Source: Xanthomonas sp. SI
Lineage (GTDB): Bacteria > Pseudomonadota > Gammaproteobacteria > Xanthomonadales > Xanthomonadaceae
Direction: 5' to 3'
Length of the DNA: 64,000 nt
NCBI RefSeq assembly: GCF_014236855.1
Contig: NZ_CP051261.1
Coordinates: 5,022,001-5,086,000 of the forward strand
Shown here: in pieces, positions 16,410 to 28,108 of the stretch
Position numbering within the stretch: the stretch's first letter is position 1
Layout: each line of letters begins with the position of its first letter
The notes under the pieces: model-generated
What the model was told of the DNA's origin: nothing
What the model saw: only the letters and a program-made list of their open reading frames with translations
Databases searched by the model: none
Program-made: the position numbers and the translations under genes

Positions 16410-18401
16410 ATGGACCGATCCCGTACGCACTTTGCCTGGCGCCAGCGCCTGTTCGCATCGGCCGCCACGCTCGCGTTGCTGGTGGGGTGTACCGCGCCTG
16501 CGATGGCGCAGACCGCGCGCAAACCGTCGCCCTACGAATACCGCCAGAGCAGTGGTACCTCCCCGCTGCAGCCGACGCAGGGGCCGGATTACCTGTCGCG
16601 CATCGACAGCCGCGCGCAGTTCATGCAGCTCGCCCGGGTCTACAACGCCGGGACCGCGCTGGAGATGCCGCATCTGATCTTCGTGATCGATCGGCAGAAT
16701 GCAGCGCGCATCTACTACATCAATACGCCCCGGCATGCGCTGCACGAGCAGTTCGTGCAGCATCAGCGGCTGGTGCGCGTCATGGACAAGGCGACGCGCA
16801 ACGCGCAGTACCGCGACCCGCAGCGGCGCTTTCTGTTCGGCACCATCAGCTGGCAGCGGGACCTGCCGGGCTACACCTACGAGTTCTGGGAGGGCGACCA
16901 GCTCACCGCGCCCTTGCTGCGGCAGACCGACGACGTGGTCCATGCCTCGTTCCGCGAGCCGATCCGCTTCAAGACCAACTCCACCCAGCACGAGCAGCTG
17001 GCCAGTTCCATGGGGCTGGCCTACGTCAGCCAGGAGGCGCTACTGCGCGAGCAGCGCTTCCTGCCATTGAACACGGGCCGCGCCGAGGGGCGGCTGCGCA
17101 TCGTGCGCTCCGAGGAACAGCTGCGCACGCTGTCGCCGCGCGACATCCCGGTCCTGGACGAGGTACCGATCGCCTTGGCGCCGGTCGCCGGCCTGGTGAC
17201 GCAACGCCCGTCCACCCTGCTGTCCCACGTCAACCTGCTGGCCAAGGGCTGGGGCATTCCCAATGTCTATGTGCGCGATGCGCAGACCGCCCTGCGCCAG
17301 TACGACGGACGTTGGGTGGCGCTGGAGGTCACCCACAACGACTACCGGGTGACGCCACTGACGCGCCCGCCAAGGACGCCATCGCCCGCGGCCGCCCGTC
17401 CGGCGGCGCGCAACCTGCCGCGCCCGGACCTGACGGTAGTCGCGCTCAAGCCCCTGGCGGCGCTGCGCGCGCGCGACAGCGGCCACTGCGGGGTCAAGGC
17501 CGCCAACCTCGGCACGCTGAAGGCGGCGCTGCCGCCGGCCGCGCGTGTGCCCGATGGCTTCTGCATCCCGTTCTCGCACTACCAGGCGGCGATGCAGCGG
17601 CTGCAGATTCCGCAGCGCCTGCAGGACCTGCAGCGTCGCCCGGGTTTCGCTACCGACGCGAACGTCCGTCGCGAGGCGCTGGCGGCGCTGCGTGCCGAGA
17701 TCGCCGACGCCGCGCCCGATCCCGCTTTCGTTCGCGTGCTGGACGCGCAATGGCGCGATCAACTCCAGGGCGGTCCGGTGTTCGTGCGCAGTTCGTCCAA
17801 CTCCGAGGATCTGCCGGGCTTCAGCGGCGCCGGCCTGTACACCACCGTGCCCAACGTGACCCGCGCCGATGCCTTGGCCAAGGCCGTGCAGACGGTGTGG
17901 GCCTCGGTCTACAACTTCGAGGCGTACGAGGCGCGCGCGGCGGCAGGGTTGCGCCAGGACGCGGTGGCCATGGCGGTGCTGGTGCAGCTGGCCGCGCCCT
18001 CGGACAGTTCGGGGGTGATGATCACCCGCGATCCGTTCGATGCCGCCCGCCGCCACATCACCTACATCTCGGCCAAGCGCGGACTCGGCATCCGCGTGGT
18101 GGAAGGCAAGCGCCAGGCCGAACAGGTGATGTATTCGACCTGGTCCAAGGCGGTGCAGGTGCTGAGCCGCTCGGCCGAAGACACCCAGCTCGTGGCGAAC
18201 GCCGCTGGCGGCGTGCGCGAAGTGCCCATCACCGGCTCGCGCCAGGTGCTGACCGACGCGCTGATCGCGCGGCTGGCCAGGGTCGGCGCCTCCACCAAGC
18301 AGGCGCTGGGCGGCGCGGACCAGGACATCGAATGGGCCGTGGTCGGCGACGAGGTGGTGATTTTGCAGTCGCGGCCGTATGTGGACAGAAGCGCGCCATG
18401 A
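16410..18401 (+). CDS. Exported PEP-synthase/glucan-dikinase-like protein
   Basis: A 663-residue protein with an export signal (about residues 10-37) containing a lipobox-like LLVGC and then MAQT; it may be a lipoprotein. Residues 38-245 are an unrecognised domain. A phosphohistidine-type swivelling domain follows at about 245-310, with H273 in RPSTLLSHVNLLAKGWGIP. Next is a full pyruvate-phosphate-dikinase ATP-grasp domain: KAANLGTLKAALP (K363), VFVRSSSNSEDLPGFSGAGL (R460), GVMITRDPF, GLGIRVVEGK and DIEWAVVGDEVVILQSRP near 640. Catalytic motifs look intact. PEP synthase has ATP-grasp first and swivel second; here the order is reversed, as in plant glucan water dikinases. No PEP-binding TIM barrel is present. 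Location and substrate are unknown. Confidence 0.85.
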   Translation: MDRSRTHFAWRQRLFASAATLALLVGCTAPAMAQTARKPSPYEYRQSSGTSPLQPTQGPDYLSRIDSRAQFMQLARVYNAGTALEMPHLIFVIDRQNAARIYYINTPRHALHEQFVQHQRLVRVMDKATRNAQYRDPQRRFLFGTISWQRDLPGYTYEFWEGDQLTAPLLRQTDDVVHASFREPIRFKTNSTQHEQLASSMGLAYVSQEALLREQRFLPLNTGRAEGRLRIVRSEEQLRTLSPRDIPVLDEVPIALAPVAGLVTQRPSTLLSHVNLLAKGWGIPNVYVRDAQTALRQYDGRWVALEVTHNDYRVTPLTRPPRTPSPAAARPAARNLPRPDLTVVALKPLAALRARDSGHCGVKAANLGTLKAALPPAARVPDGFCIPFSHYQAAMQRLQIPQRLQDLQRRPGFATDANVRREALAALRAEIADAAPDPAFVRVLDAQWRDQLQGGPVFVRSSSNSEDLPGFSGAGLYTTVPNVTRADALAKAVQTVWASVYNFEAYEARAAAGLRQDAVAMAVLVQLAAPSDSSGVMITRDPFDAARRHITYISAKRGLGIRVVEGKRQAEQVMYSTWSKAVQVLSRSAEDTQLVANAAGGVREVPITGSRQVLTDALIARLARVGASTKQALGGADQDIEWAVVGDEVVILQSRPYVDRSAP

Positions 18402-18569
18402 CGCGCTATTGCCGTGCCGCCTTTCATACCGCTGCCTGAAGCCTGCGCCGCGGAGGCCGTCTCCGTCGCATCGCGTCGACTTCGCTGTGCGGGACCATGT
18501 GCTGCATTCGTCTGCCCATGTCCGCTTATTGCCGGAAGCGGACATCCTGCGGTTGCCGAGGAGTCGCGT

Positions 18570-18935
18570 TCAGTGGACCGGGCGAGGGCGTAGCGCTGTC
18601 AGCAGCAGCGCCGTGCCGAACGCCAGGCAAGCCAGAATGGCGAGCACCGAGAGCGGGAGGCTGAAGTCCTTGCGGCCCGATAGCGCAAAGCCCGCGTGCA
18701 GGATGAAGGTGGTCACCCCCACGCCACCACAACCGAGCGCCCATGCTCGTGCATGGCGACCGCGCAGCAGGACGCTTCGATAACCGTAGAGAAGCGCACC
18801 GACCGCAACGCCGTTGAAGACCAGGAATCCCTGGATGCCCCCGGGAACGGCGAACATCTTCCATTCCTGCCAGAAGGCGGCGTCGATCTGATGCAGGATC
18901 AGCGAAAGCGCTGTCGCGAAGTAAAGACGTTCCAT
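18570..18935 (-). CDS. Small four-helix membrane protein (DUF6713-like)
   Basis: A 121-residue integral membrane protein with four predicted helices: LYFATALSLILHQIDAAFW, GIQGFLVFNGVAVGALLYGY, WALGCGGVGVTTFILHAGFA and LPLSVLAILACLAFGTALLL. The HQIDAAFWQEW motif after the first helix and the overall length resemble small proteins annotated DUF6713, but I make that link with limited confidence. Start chosen at the ATG at 18933-18935, directly before the first hydrophobic segment; the frame extends further upstream. No function can be assigned. Confidence 0.75.
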   Translation of the reverse strand: MERLYFATALSLILHQIDAAFWQEWKMFAVPGGIQGFLVFNGVAVGALLYGYRSVLLRGRHARAWALGCGGVGVTTFILHAGFALSGRKDFSLPLSVLAILACLAFGTALLLTALRPRPVH

Positions 18936-19145
18936 GCCATGGCTTCCTGATTTTCCGAACGATCCTAGCGCGCCGTCTTGTGCGTGCGGCGGAAGTGGAA
19001 TGCGCCACTGCAAAGGCATTCCTGCTCCCCGGGTGGGCCGGCGGTAACGCCCATTATCGACCGATCGCGGAGGTTCGAACGCGCGACCGTTGAAAACCGG
19101 CCAGCGCGCACTGCACAGGCGCCATGACGGCAGCCAGGCGCGCTT

Positions 19146-20579
19146 TTAGTTCGCGCCGGCGCTCGCCGGCCGCCATTCGCACAGCAACGCCTGCGCCTGC
19201 TGTTGCGCCTGCACGCGCAACTCCGGGATCGCCAGGCTTTCCCACAGGCTGCCGATGCGCAGGCTGCCGAGCACGCGGATGTTCGGGTCGGCATGGCCGT
19301 CGGCGTCGAGCAGCGCACCATCGGACGCGGTGGCGACGCCGATACCGTGCGGGCCGGGCGCAGCGTGGCCGCAGCCCAGCAGTTGGTGCAGCAGCGGGTT
19401 GCGCATGGTCTGCGCGCGCAACTCCACGCCGGTGGCGTTGATCAGGTAGTGCGCGTCCAGTTGCAGCGCCAGCCCGTCGGGACCGACCGCGTTGACCTGC
19501 ACGCAGGCGCCGACCGGGAACACCGTGTCCAATCGCGCGCGGTGCACGCGCAGCTGGCCGACCCGACGCATCGCCTGCAATTGCGCGAACACCGGTGCGG
19601 CAATGCGGTGCCGGTGCGCATCCCAGTAGCGCACGGCATGGCGCAGGAAGCGCCGCTGTTCGGTAGCCGACAGCGACTGCCACAGCGCCTGGCCCAGCGG
19701 CCGCAGCCGCTCCATCACGCTCTGCCACGGCAGGCCGCGTGCCTGTGCCGCGGCCGCATGCCGGCGCAGCGCGCGCAGGCGCTGGCGCAGCGGCAGCGCC
19801 AGTAACGGCTGCGGGTCGAAGTCGGCCGCGGCGTGGCCGGCATGCTCGGCATGCGGCAGCGGCAGGACCGCGTGCCGCGAGATCACGTGGACCGGGCCGC
19901 GGTGCGCATTGGCGAGCAGGGTCAGCACGCTGTCGGCCATGCTCAGCCCGGCGCCGACGATGCACACCGTGGATTCGCGCGGGATCGTGCGCAGCTGCTC
20001 GTAGTTCCAGGCATCCACCCGCACGTGCGCCGGCAGGCTGGCCGCGCCGCGCGCCGGCAGCGGACGCAGGCTGTTGCCCAGCGCCAGCACCGTCGCCTGC
20101 GCGCGCAGCGTCGCGCCATCCTGCAGTTGCAGCGCCTGGCCATGCGCATCCCGGCCCAGCGCCACCACCCGCTGCTGCCGCCACTGAAACTGCGCCGGAC
20201 TCGCCGCGTGCGCCTGCGCCAGCCGCGCGCGCAGGTAGTCGGCGTAATGGCGGCGCTGCACATAGGCCTGCGCCAGCGCGTCGCGCTGCAGCGCCGGATA
20301 CAGCGCCTGCTGCTGCAGCCAGTCGAGGAAATCGTCGGGCAACTCGGCGAAGGCGCTCATGCGTCCCGCCGGCACGTTCAGCAGGTGCTCCGCGCATGGC
20401 GTCGCATAGGCCACGCCCTGCGCCAGCGCCGCCTGCGGTTCGATCAGCTGCAGCCGCAGCGCCTGCGTGGCCTGCCGCAGCAGGTGCAGCGCCACCAGCG
20501 TGCCGGCCGCGCCGCCGCCGACGATGGCGATATCGCAGTCGCAGTCGCCATCGGAGGCGGGGGGCAAGAGGTCGCTCAT
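19146..20579 (-). CDS. FAD/NAD(P)-binding oxidoreductase (YdhS-like)
   Basis: A 477-residue flavoprotein. The N-terminal dinucleotide-binding motif is IAIVGGGAAGTLVALHLLRQ (residues about 17-36). The FAD-NAD(P)-binding NAD_binding_9 signature GVAYATPCAEHLLNVPAGRM follows. A second Rossmann motif CIVGAGLSMADSVLTLL lies near residue 205, and LINATGVE near 385 is the usual C-terminal FAD contact. Family members are poorly characterised; some act as monooxygenases or reductases. It is not obviously in an operon with its neighbours. Confidence 0.9.
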   Translation of the reverse strand: MSDLLPPASDGDCDCDIAIVGGGAAGTLVALHLLRQATQALRLQLIEPQAALAQGVAYATPCAEHLLNVPAGRMSAFAELPDDFLDWLQQQALYPALQRDALAQAYVQRRHYADYLRARLAQAHAASPAQFQWRQQRVVALGRDAHGQALQLQDGATLRAQATVLALGNSLRPLPARGAASLPAHVRVDAWNYEQLRTIPRESTVCIVGAGLSMADSVLTLLANAHRGPVHVISRHAVLPLPHAEHAGHAAADFDPQPLLALPLRQRLRALRRHAAAAQARGLPWQSVMERLRPLGQALWQSLSATEQRRFLRHAVRYWDAHRHRIAAPVFAQLQAMRRVGQLRVHRARLDTVFPVGACVQVNAVGPDGLALQLDAHYLINATGVELRAQTMRNPLLHQLLGCGHAAPGPHGIGVATASDGALLDADGHADPNIRVLGSLRIGSLWESLAIPELRVQAQQQAQALLCEWRPASAGAN

Positions 20580-20694
20580 GCCGGCGATTGTAAGGGATGC
20601 CCTCGCCGGCTCCGCCCGCGGCTAAGAACCATCGCTCATGTCGGCGCGAACATCGCGCATGGCGGCGACATCATGCTGTCATGTACGTGCGCAC

Positions 20695-22113
20695 TCACAT
20701 CAACGCATCGGCCAGGCGGGCGATGCCTTCGCGGCTGCGCCGCCAGGTGGGCCGCTTGCGCCAATCCTGCAGCGACAGCGCGCGCGCATCGGCCAGGTAG
20801 TCGGCCTCCACCGCGCGCAGCCGCTGCACCACCTCGGCGCAATAGCACAGCACGCCGATCTCGGCGTTCAGCGCGAAGGAGCGGATATCCAGGTTGATCG
20901 AGCCGACCAGGGCGATGCCCTCGTCCACGCTCAGGTGCTTGGCATGCAGGAAGCACGGCCGGTACAGCGCGATCTTGACCCCGCTGCGCAGCAGTTCGTC
21001 GTAGTACGCCTCCTGCGCCCAGGCGGTGAGCCGCTGGTTGCTGCTCTCCGACAGGATCAGCTGCACGTCCACCCCGGACAGCGCGGCGATGCGCAGCGCG
21101 CTGAGCGTGGCCTCGTCTGGCACGAAGTACGGCGTCACCATCACGATCCGCCGCCGCGCCAGATGGATCAGCGCGTTGACCGCATCGCGCGCGTTCTCGA
21201 ACGGATACGCCGGGCCGCTGGGCAGCAGTTGCGTGGCGGTGTCGGCACCGTGCACCCCGGTGCCGTCGGCCACGCGCAGGCGCTGCCCGGTCTCGATGAA
21301 CCAGTCGCTGGCGAACACCGCCTCCAGGTGCCCGACCACTGGTCCCTGCAGCCGCACCACCAGTTCGCGGTTGGGATGGCCGCGCACGAATTCGGCCGCG
21401 GCCAAATTCTGCGAACCGGTGTAGCCGACGCGGTTGTCGATGACCGCGATCTTGCGATGGTTGCGCAGGTCCATGCGCCCGCTGCGGCGCCAGCGCAGGC
21501 CGCCCGGCAGCAGCGCCTGCACCTCGACGCCGGCCGCGCGCAGGCGCTTGCGGTAGCGGCGCAGCCCGCGCTTGCCGCCGCGCGCATCGAGCAGCAGGCG
21601 GCAGCGCACGCCGCGCGCGGCGGCACGCAACAACGCAGCCACGACCGCGTCGCCGACCGCATCGTCGAACATCAGGTAGTACAGCAGGTGCACTCGCTCC
21701 ACCGCCGCGTCGATGTCGTCGATCAGCGCCTGCAGCGAGTCCGCATAGCGATCGAGCAATTCCACCGTATTGCCGTGGGTGGGCATGAAATCGCCCTGGC
21801 GCTCGATCAGCGGCACCACTTCGGCGATCGCGGTGTCGGCGGGCGGAGTCCAGCGCAGCGCGGTCAACGGCACCTGCTGCTCGCGGATCACCTGCGAGGC
21901 CTGCGCCTGGCGCTGGATGCGCTCGCGCGACAGCCACGGGTGGCCCAGCAGCAGGTACAGCGGCAGGCCGAGCACCGGCACGAACCCGACCAGCAGCAGC
22001 CAGCTGCGCGCCGCGCCGGGCGTGGTGCGCGCGGGAATCCACAGCAACGCCACCAGCCGGATCAGCCAATCCAGCGCCAGCAACCAGGTGCCTTCCAACC
22101 AGAACGGCAGCAT
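20695..22113 (-). CDS. cls: Cardiolipin synthase (phospholipase D family)
   Basis: A 472-residue cardiolipin synthase of the ClsA type: it transfers phosphatidyl groups between phosphatidylglycerols in the inner membrane. Two N-terminal membrane helices (TWLLALDWLIRLVALLWI and WLLLVGFVPVLGLPLYLLLG) precede two HKD motifs: NHRKIAVIDNRVGYTGSQN (H219) and FLHAKHLSVDEGIALVGSIN (H390). Start chosen at the ATG at 22111-22113, directly before the first helix; the open frame extends 53 codons upstream without family sequence. Transcription is toward the FAD oxidoreductase gene, 115 bp away. Confidence 0.95.
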   Translation of the reverse strand: MLPFWLEGTWLLALDWLIRLVALLWIPARTTPGAARSWLLLVGFVPVLGLPLYLLLGHPWLSRERIQRQAQASQVIREQQVPLTALRWTPPADTAIAEVVPLIERQGDFMPTHGNTVELLDRYADSLQALIDDIDAAVERVHLLYYLMFDDAVGDAVVAALLRAAARGVRCRLLLDARGGKRGLRRYRKRLRAAGVEVQALLPGGLRWRRSGRMDLRNHRKIAVIDNRVGYTGSQNLAAAEFVRGHPNRELVVRLQGPVVGHLEAVFASDWFIETGQRLRVADGTGVHGADTATQLLPSGPAYPFENARDAVNALIHLARRRIVMVTPYFVPDEATLSALRIAALSGVDVQLILSESSNQRLTAWAQEAYYDELLRSGVKIALYRPCFLHAKHLSVDEGIALVGSINLDIRSFALNAEIGVLCYCAEVVQRLRAVEADYLADARALSLQDWRKRPTWRRSREGIARLADALM

Positions 22114-22274
22114 CGCGACCCTTCGCAAGCCAAGTCGCCCGATTCTGCGGGCTGCGGCGGCAAACGCAACCGTTGCGTGCAGTGCCGCGGCTGGCGGCGC
22201 GCGCCGGGCGTCCGCCTCGCACAGCGGCGACGGCCCCGCAGTCAGAACAAAATGTGCAGGCCCCAGACGCACGA

Positions 22275-22294
22275 AACCCGCCTTGCGGCGGGTT
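22275..22294 (-). terminator. Intrinsic terminator after rpmG
   Basis: Perfect hairpin AACCCGCC-GCAA-GGCGGGTT on the minus strand, 38 bp past the rpmG stop codon. The T-tail is weak (the right arm ends GGGTTT). It also lies upstream of cls and would insulate it from ribosomal-protein transcription. Confidence 0.75.
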
Positions 22295-22332
22295 CCGTGT
22301 CGACCTCGAAAGGCGATCCAGCGATCAGTCGA

Positions 22333-22497
22333 TCACTTGATCTTGCCTTCCTTGTACATCACGTGCTTACGCACGACCGGGTCGTACTTCATCATTTCCA
22401 TCTTCCCCGGAGTGTTCTTCTTGTTCTTGTCCGTGGTGTAGAAGTGGCCGGTGGCGGCCGAGGAAATCATACGGATCTTGTCACGCTTGCCTGCCAT
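22333..22497 (-). CDS. rpmG: 50S ribosomal protein L33
   Basis: A 54-residue L33. It reads [20 protein letters not shown] and ends [11 protein letters not shown]. It lacks the two CxxC pairs of zinc-binding L33, so it is the zinc-independent form. It starts 13 bp after rpmB, the classical rpmB-rpmG operon order. A hairpin terminator follows. Confidence 0.98.
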   Translation of the reverse strand: MAGKRDKIRMISSAATGHFYTTDKNKKNTPGKMEMMKYDPVVRKHVMYKEGKIK

Positions 22498-22510
22498 GAT
22501 TGTTTACTCC

Positions 22511-22747
22511 TCAGACCTTTTCGCCGCGCGCGCGCAGCTCTTTCAGAACGGCATCGATCCCGTTCTTGTCGATGGTGCGCAACGCATGCGCGGAAACACG
22601 GAGCTTGATCCAGCGGTTCTCGCTGGCGACCCAGAAGCGGCGCTCGTGCAGGTTGGGCAGGAAGCGACGACGGGTTCTGTTGTTGGCGTGGGAGACGTTG
22701 TTACCCGTCTGCACACGCTTGCCGGACACTTGGCATACGCGGGACAT
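22511..22747 (-). CDS. rpmB: 50S ribosomal protein L28
   Basis: A 78-residue L28. It begins [20 protein letters not shown] and includes [18 protein letters not shown], the family signature, with normal length. The ATG at 22745-22747 is used. It is the first gene of the rpmB-rpmG pair and has a strong promoter about 170 bp upstream, giving a long 5' leader in which autoregulation is possible. Confidence 0.98.
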   Translation of the reverse strand: MSRVCQVSGKRVQTGNNVSHANNRTRRRFLPNLHERRFWVASENRWIKLRVSAHALRTIDKNGIDAVLKELRARGEKV

Positions 22748-22919
22748 TACGCACCTCGATAGAAAGTTTGAGTCGCCCATAGCCTGGGAGACGGCGGCCC
22801 CGGCAGCCTTGTGGGCCACCACGCGACGTGGGAAATCAAGCAGTTACGCTGGGAGAGGCCGGCCGGAGATCGCGCATCCGGCCGCCGTTCCGACCGGAGC
22901 CGGGCACAGCGAGCCGCGC

Positions 22920-22948
22920 ATTATGCATGCCTTTCCCTTGTGTCGCAA
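22920..22948 (-). promoter_or_regulatory. Candidate sigma-70 promoter of rpmB-rpmG
   Basis: Reading on the minus strand, TTGCGA (-35, complement of 22943-22948) is followed by exactly 17 bp and then CATAAT (-10, complement of 22920-22925). It is one of the best promoter-like sequences in the window. The leader to the rpmB start is about 165 nt. Confidence 0.65.
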
Positions 22949-23004
22949 GCACTTACCGCCGCCGGGAAGTGCCGCCGCGCCGTTGCGAGTGAAGTCGAGC
23001 CTGC

Positions 23005-24273
23005 TCAGACGAGATGGCGCTCGACCTCGCGCATGCCGATATCGGATGCACGCCTGAAGGCCGTAGCGACGGCATCACAGTCCCGCATCGGGACTCCCAG
23101 TTCTTCGAAGACCTCTCGCCACGTCCGGGTCGCCGCTACGATCCCGCCGATCAGTTGCGCGGCGCGCGCGGGGAACAGGCCGAATGCTCCGCAACCATGC
23201 AGCGCATTGTCCAAGGTGGCGCGCCTACCTCGCGGACCGACACCCAGGTGCAGGTTGCGCTCGGTTCCTGCCTGCCCCTTGGGAACCACATCGTAGAGCG
23301 GACTCAGATTCCAGGCGCCATCCTCGTGGACAAAGGCATGGTTGCGAAGGTGGTCGTCGTCATTGGTGACAAGGATGTTGAACACCATGCGAGAGAACAG
23401 CTCTTCCCGCTGGGTCGCGACGCTGCCTTCTGCCGCAAACCCCTCGATCGCGCTGACGATAGCCGCGTAGCTGGATGCCGGGGACTGATGCTCATCCAGG
23501 CCGAGCATCGTCAGCGCGCTGACCACATGCTTCCGACTCATCCCGCGCTCCACCGGCTCCCGGTCGAATCGCTCGATCAGCATGATCTGTCGACCATCGA
23601 CCAGAGTGACGAGTTCGGTGCGAGGCACAGTAAGACCCGCACGACGCGCCAGTTCCAGGGTGGCTCGCTCGACTGCCGGCACGTTGAAACGGTCCCTGAT
23701 CGACGGGAACTTGGCGATCCACTCCCGGCCCGCATGGGCAATCGGGGCCTTGGGCCGCGCCCCGCCCAGCGAAGGAGCGCCCTCGAAGTAGAACTGCAGA
23801 TGCGCCGGCACCGGCAGGCCTTCCTCGACCCGCCCAGCCGCGTCGACCAGGTGCTGCAGGTCGAGCACCCGTGGCAACGCGCCAGCGGCCGGCCCGCTCT
23901 CCAGTTCTTCGCGAACATCCAGCGCCCCTACGCGGTTGGAGCCTGCCAGCAACAGATACGTGGATTCCGGCAACCCGTTCGCCGGCACGCCCAGGCGGTT
24001 CTCGATCACCCGGCGACCCCAGTCGTCCGGGGTGGCATCGCGAAGCGCGCCGAACATGGCCAGACCGTTCGCCGGAAGCTGCTCTCCCGCTGCATCGGCA
24101 AGGGGCAGCGATACCGGATCGACTGCCACCGCGCTCGGGTCGCGCCGGTCGAGATAACGCCGGCCGTAGGCGAACCTGGACGCGCGCACCTCGGTGCCGT
24201 CTTCCAGCAACGTCAGGCGACCGGCAGGAACCGCATCGACTTCATCGGGCAAGTGAATGAAGACCACAGGCAT
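23005..24273 (-). CDS. hipA: HipA-family toxin kinase
   Basis: A 422-residue HipA-fold Ser/Thr kinase, the toxin of a hipBA system. In E. coli HipA phosphorylates glutamyl-tRNA synthetase and drives persistence. The N-terminal subdomain has GLAMFGALRDATPDDWGRR. The P-loop region is SLGGARPKAPI, followed by the lysine in REWIAKFPS. The catalytic loop is TNDDDHLRNH (N304, D306/D307, H308) and the metal-binding Asp is in LSPLYDVVP. All look intact, so it is probably active. It lies one base after the hipB stop, as is usual for an antitoxin-first operon. Confidence 0.94.
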   Translation of the reverse strand: MPVVFIHLPDEVDAVPAGRLTLLEDGTEVRASRFAYGRRYLDRRDPSAVAVDPVSLPLADAAGEQLPANGLAMFGALRDATPDDWGRRVIENRLGVPANGLPESTYLLLAGSNRVGALDVREELESGPAAGALPRVLDLQHLVDAAGRVEEGLPVPAHLQFYFEGAPSLGGARPKAPIAHAGREWIAKFPSIRDRFNVPAVERATLELARRAGLTVPRTELVTLVDGRQIMLIERFDREPVERGMSRKHVVSALTMLGLDEHQSPASSYAAIVSAIEGFAAEGSVATQREELFSRMVFNILVTNDDDHLRNHAFVHEDGAWNLSPLYDVVPKGQAGTERNLHLGVGPRGRRATLDNALHGCGAFGLFPARAAQLIGGIVAATRTWREVFEELGVPMRDCDAVATAFRRASDIGMREVERHLV

Positions 24274-24274
24274 G

Positions 24275-24607
24275 TCAGAAGTCCAGGTCCTGGCTGGACA
24301 TACGGATGGGCCGCTTGGCCTTGGTGCTGTCCATGATTGCCTTGGAGGCAGGATCGTCCAGCTGGTTCAGTTTGTGCAGTAGCCCAACCCGCTCCAGCAC
24401 AGCCAACCAAGCGCCGAGGGAGGCCCCCAGAGACCCCTTCTCGATACGGTTCATCGTGGGTGCGCTGATGCGTGCCCGCTCAGCCAGCCCGGCCTGGGAC
24501 CACCCACGGGCCATCCGTGCCTGTTTCACCAGCATCGCCAGGTGCTTGGCGGTGTTCACAGCGGCAGTGGTGGCGAACTCGGCTTCGTTCCGACGCATAA
24601 TTAACAT
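24275..24607 (-). CDS. hipB: HipB-family antitoxin (XRE-type repressor)
   Basis: A 110-residue protein with an XRE helix-turn-helix: LAMLVKQARMARGWSQAGLA followed by ERARISAPTMNRIEKG, the antitoxin's DNA-binding domain. The C-terminal part (about 60-110) would contact HipA. The start is ATG at 24605-24607 or an in-frame ATG at 24596-24598. Neither has a clear ribosome binding site, so the transcript may be nearly leaderless. The first ATG lies within the palindromic operator at 24602-24615, suggesting tight autorepression. Confidence 0.92.
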   Translation of the reverse strand: MLIMRRNEAEFATTAAVNTAKHLAMLVKQARMARGWSQAGLAERARISAPTMNRIEKGSLGASLGAWLAVLERVGLLHKLNQLDDPASKAIMDSTKAKRPIRMSSQDLDF

Positions 24608-24615
24608 AGATGTTA
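24602..24615. promoter_or_regulatory. hipBA operator 1 (overlaps the hipB start)
   Basis: TAACAT-AG-ATGTTA, a perfect 6-bp inverted repeat with a 2-bp centre. The first hipB ATG sits inside it. An identical copy is 78 bp upstream. Twin identical palindromes beside a HipB gene are the expected autoregulatory operators (inference). Confidence 0.8.
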
Positions 24616-24628
24616 GCGATTGAAGGAA

Positions 24629-24658
24629 ACCATATCATTTAAGAAATTTCGATGCCAA
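24629..24658 (-). promoter_or_regulatory. Candidate hipBA promoter
   Basis: On the minus strand TTGGCA (complement of 24653-24658), 18 bp, then TATGGT (complement of 24629-24634). It lies between the two operators in a locally AT-rich patch. The hipB start is about 22 bp from the -10. Confidence 0.5.
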
Positions 24659-24679
24659 TCATCGCCCGCACAAGAAAAC

Positions 24680-24693
24680 TAACATAGATGTTA
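24680..24693. promoter_or_regulatory. hipBA operator 2
   Basis: Second identical copy of TAACAT-AG-ATGTTA. The 78-bp centre-to-centre spacing, about seven and a half helical turns, could allow looping or co-operative HipBA binding on both sides of the promoter. Confidence 0.78.
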
Positions 24694-24752
24694 TCAATCG
24701 GACGTATTAATAAAATTTAAGAAATCACGTTGCTGCCGACATCGATGGACCG

Positions 24753-28082
<3,330 letters not shown>

Positions 28083-28108
28083 AGGGGGGCCGGGGCGCGG
28101 TGCGCAGC

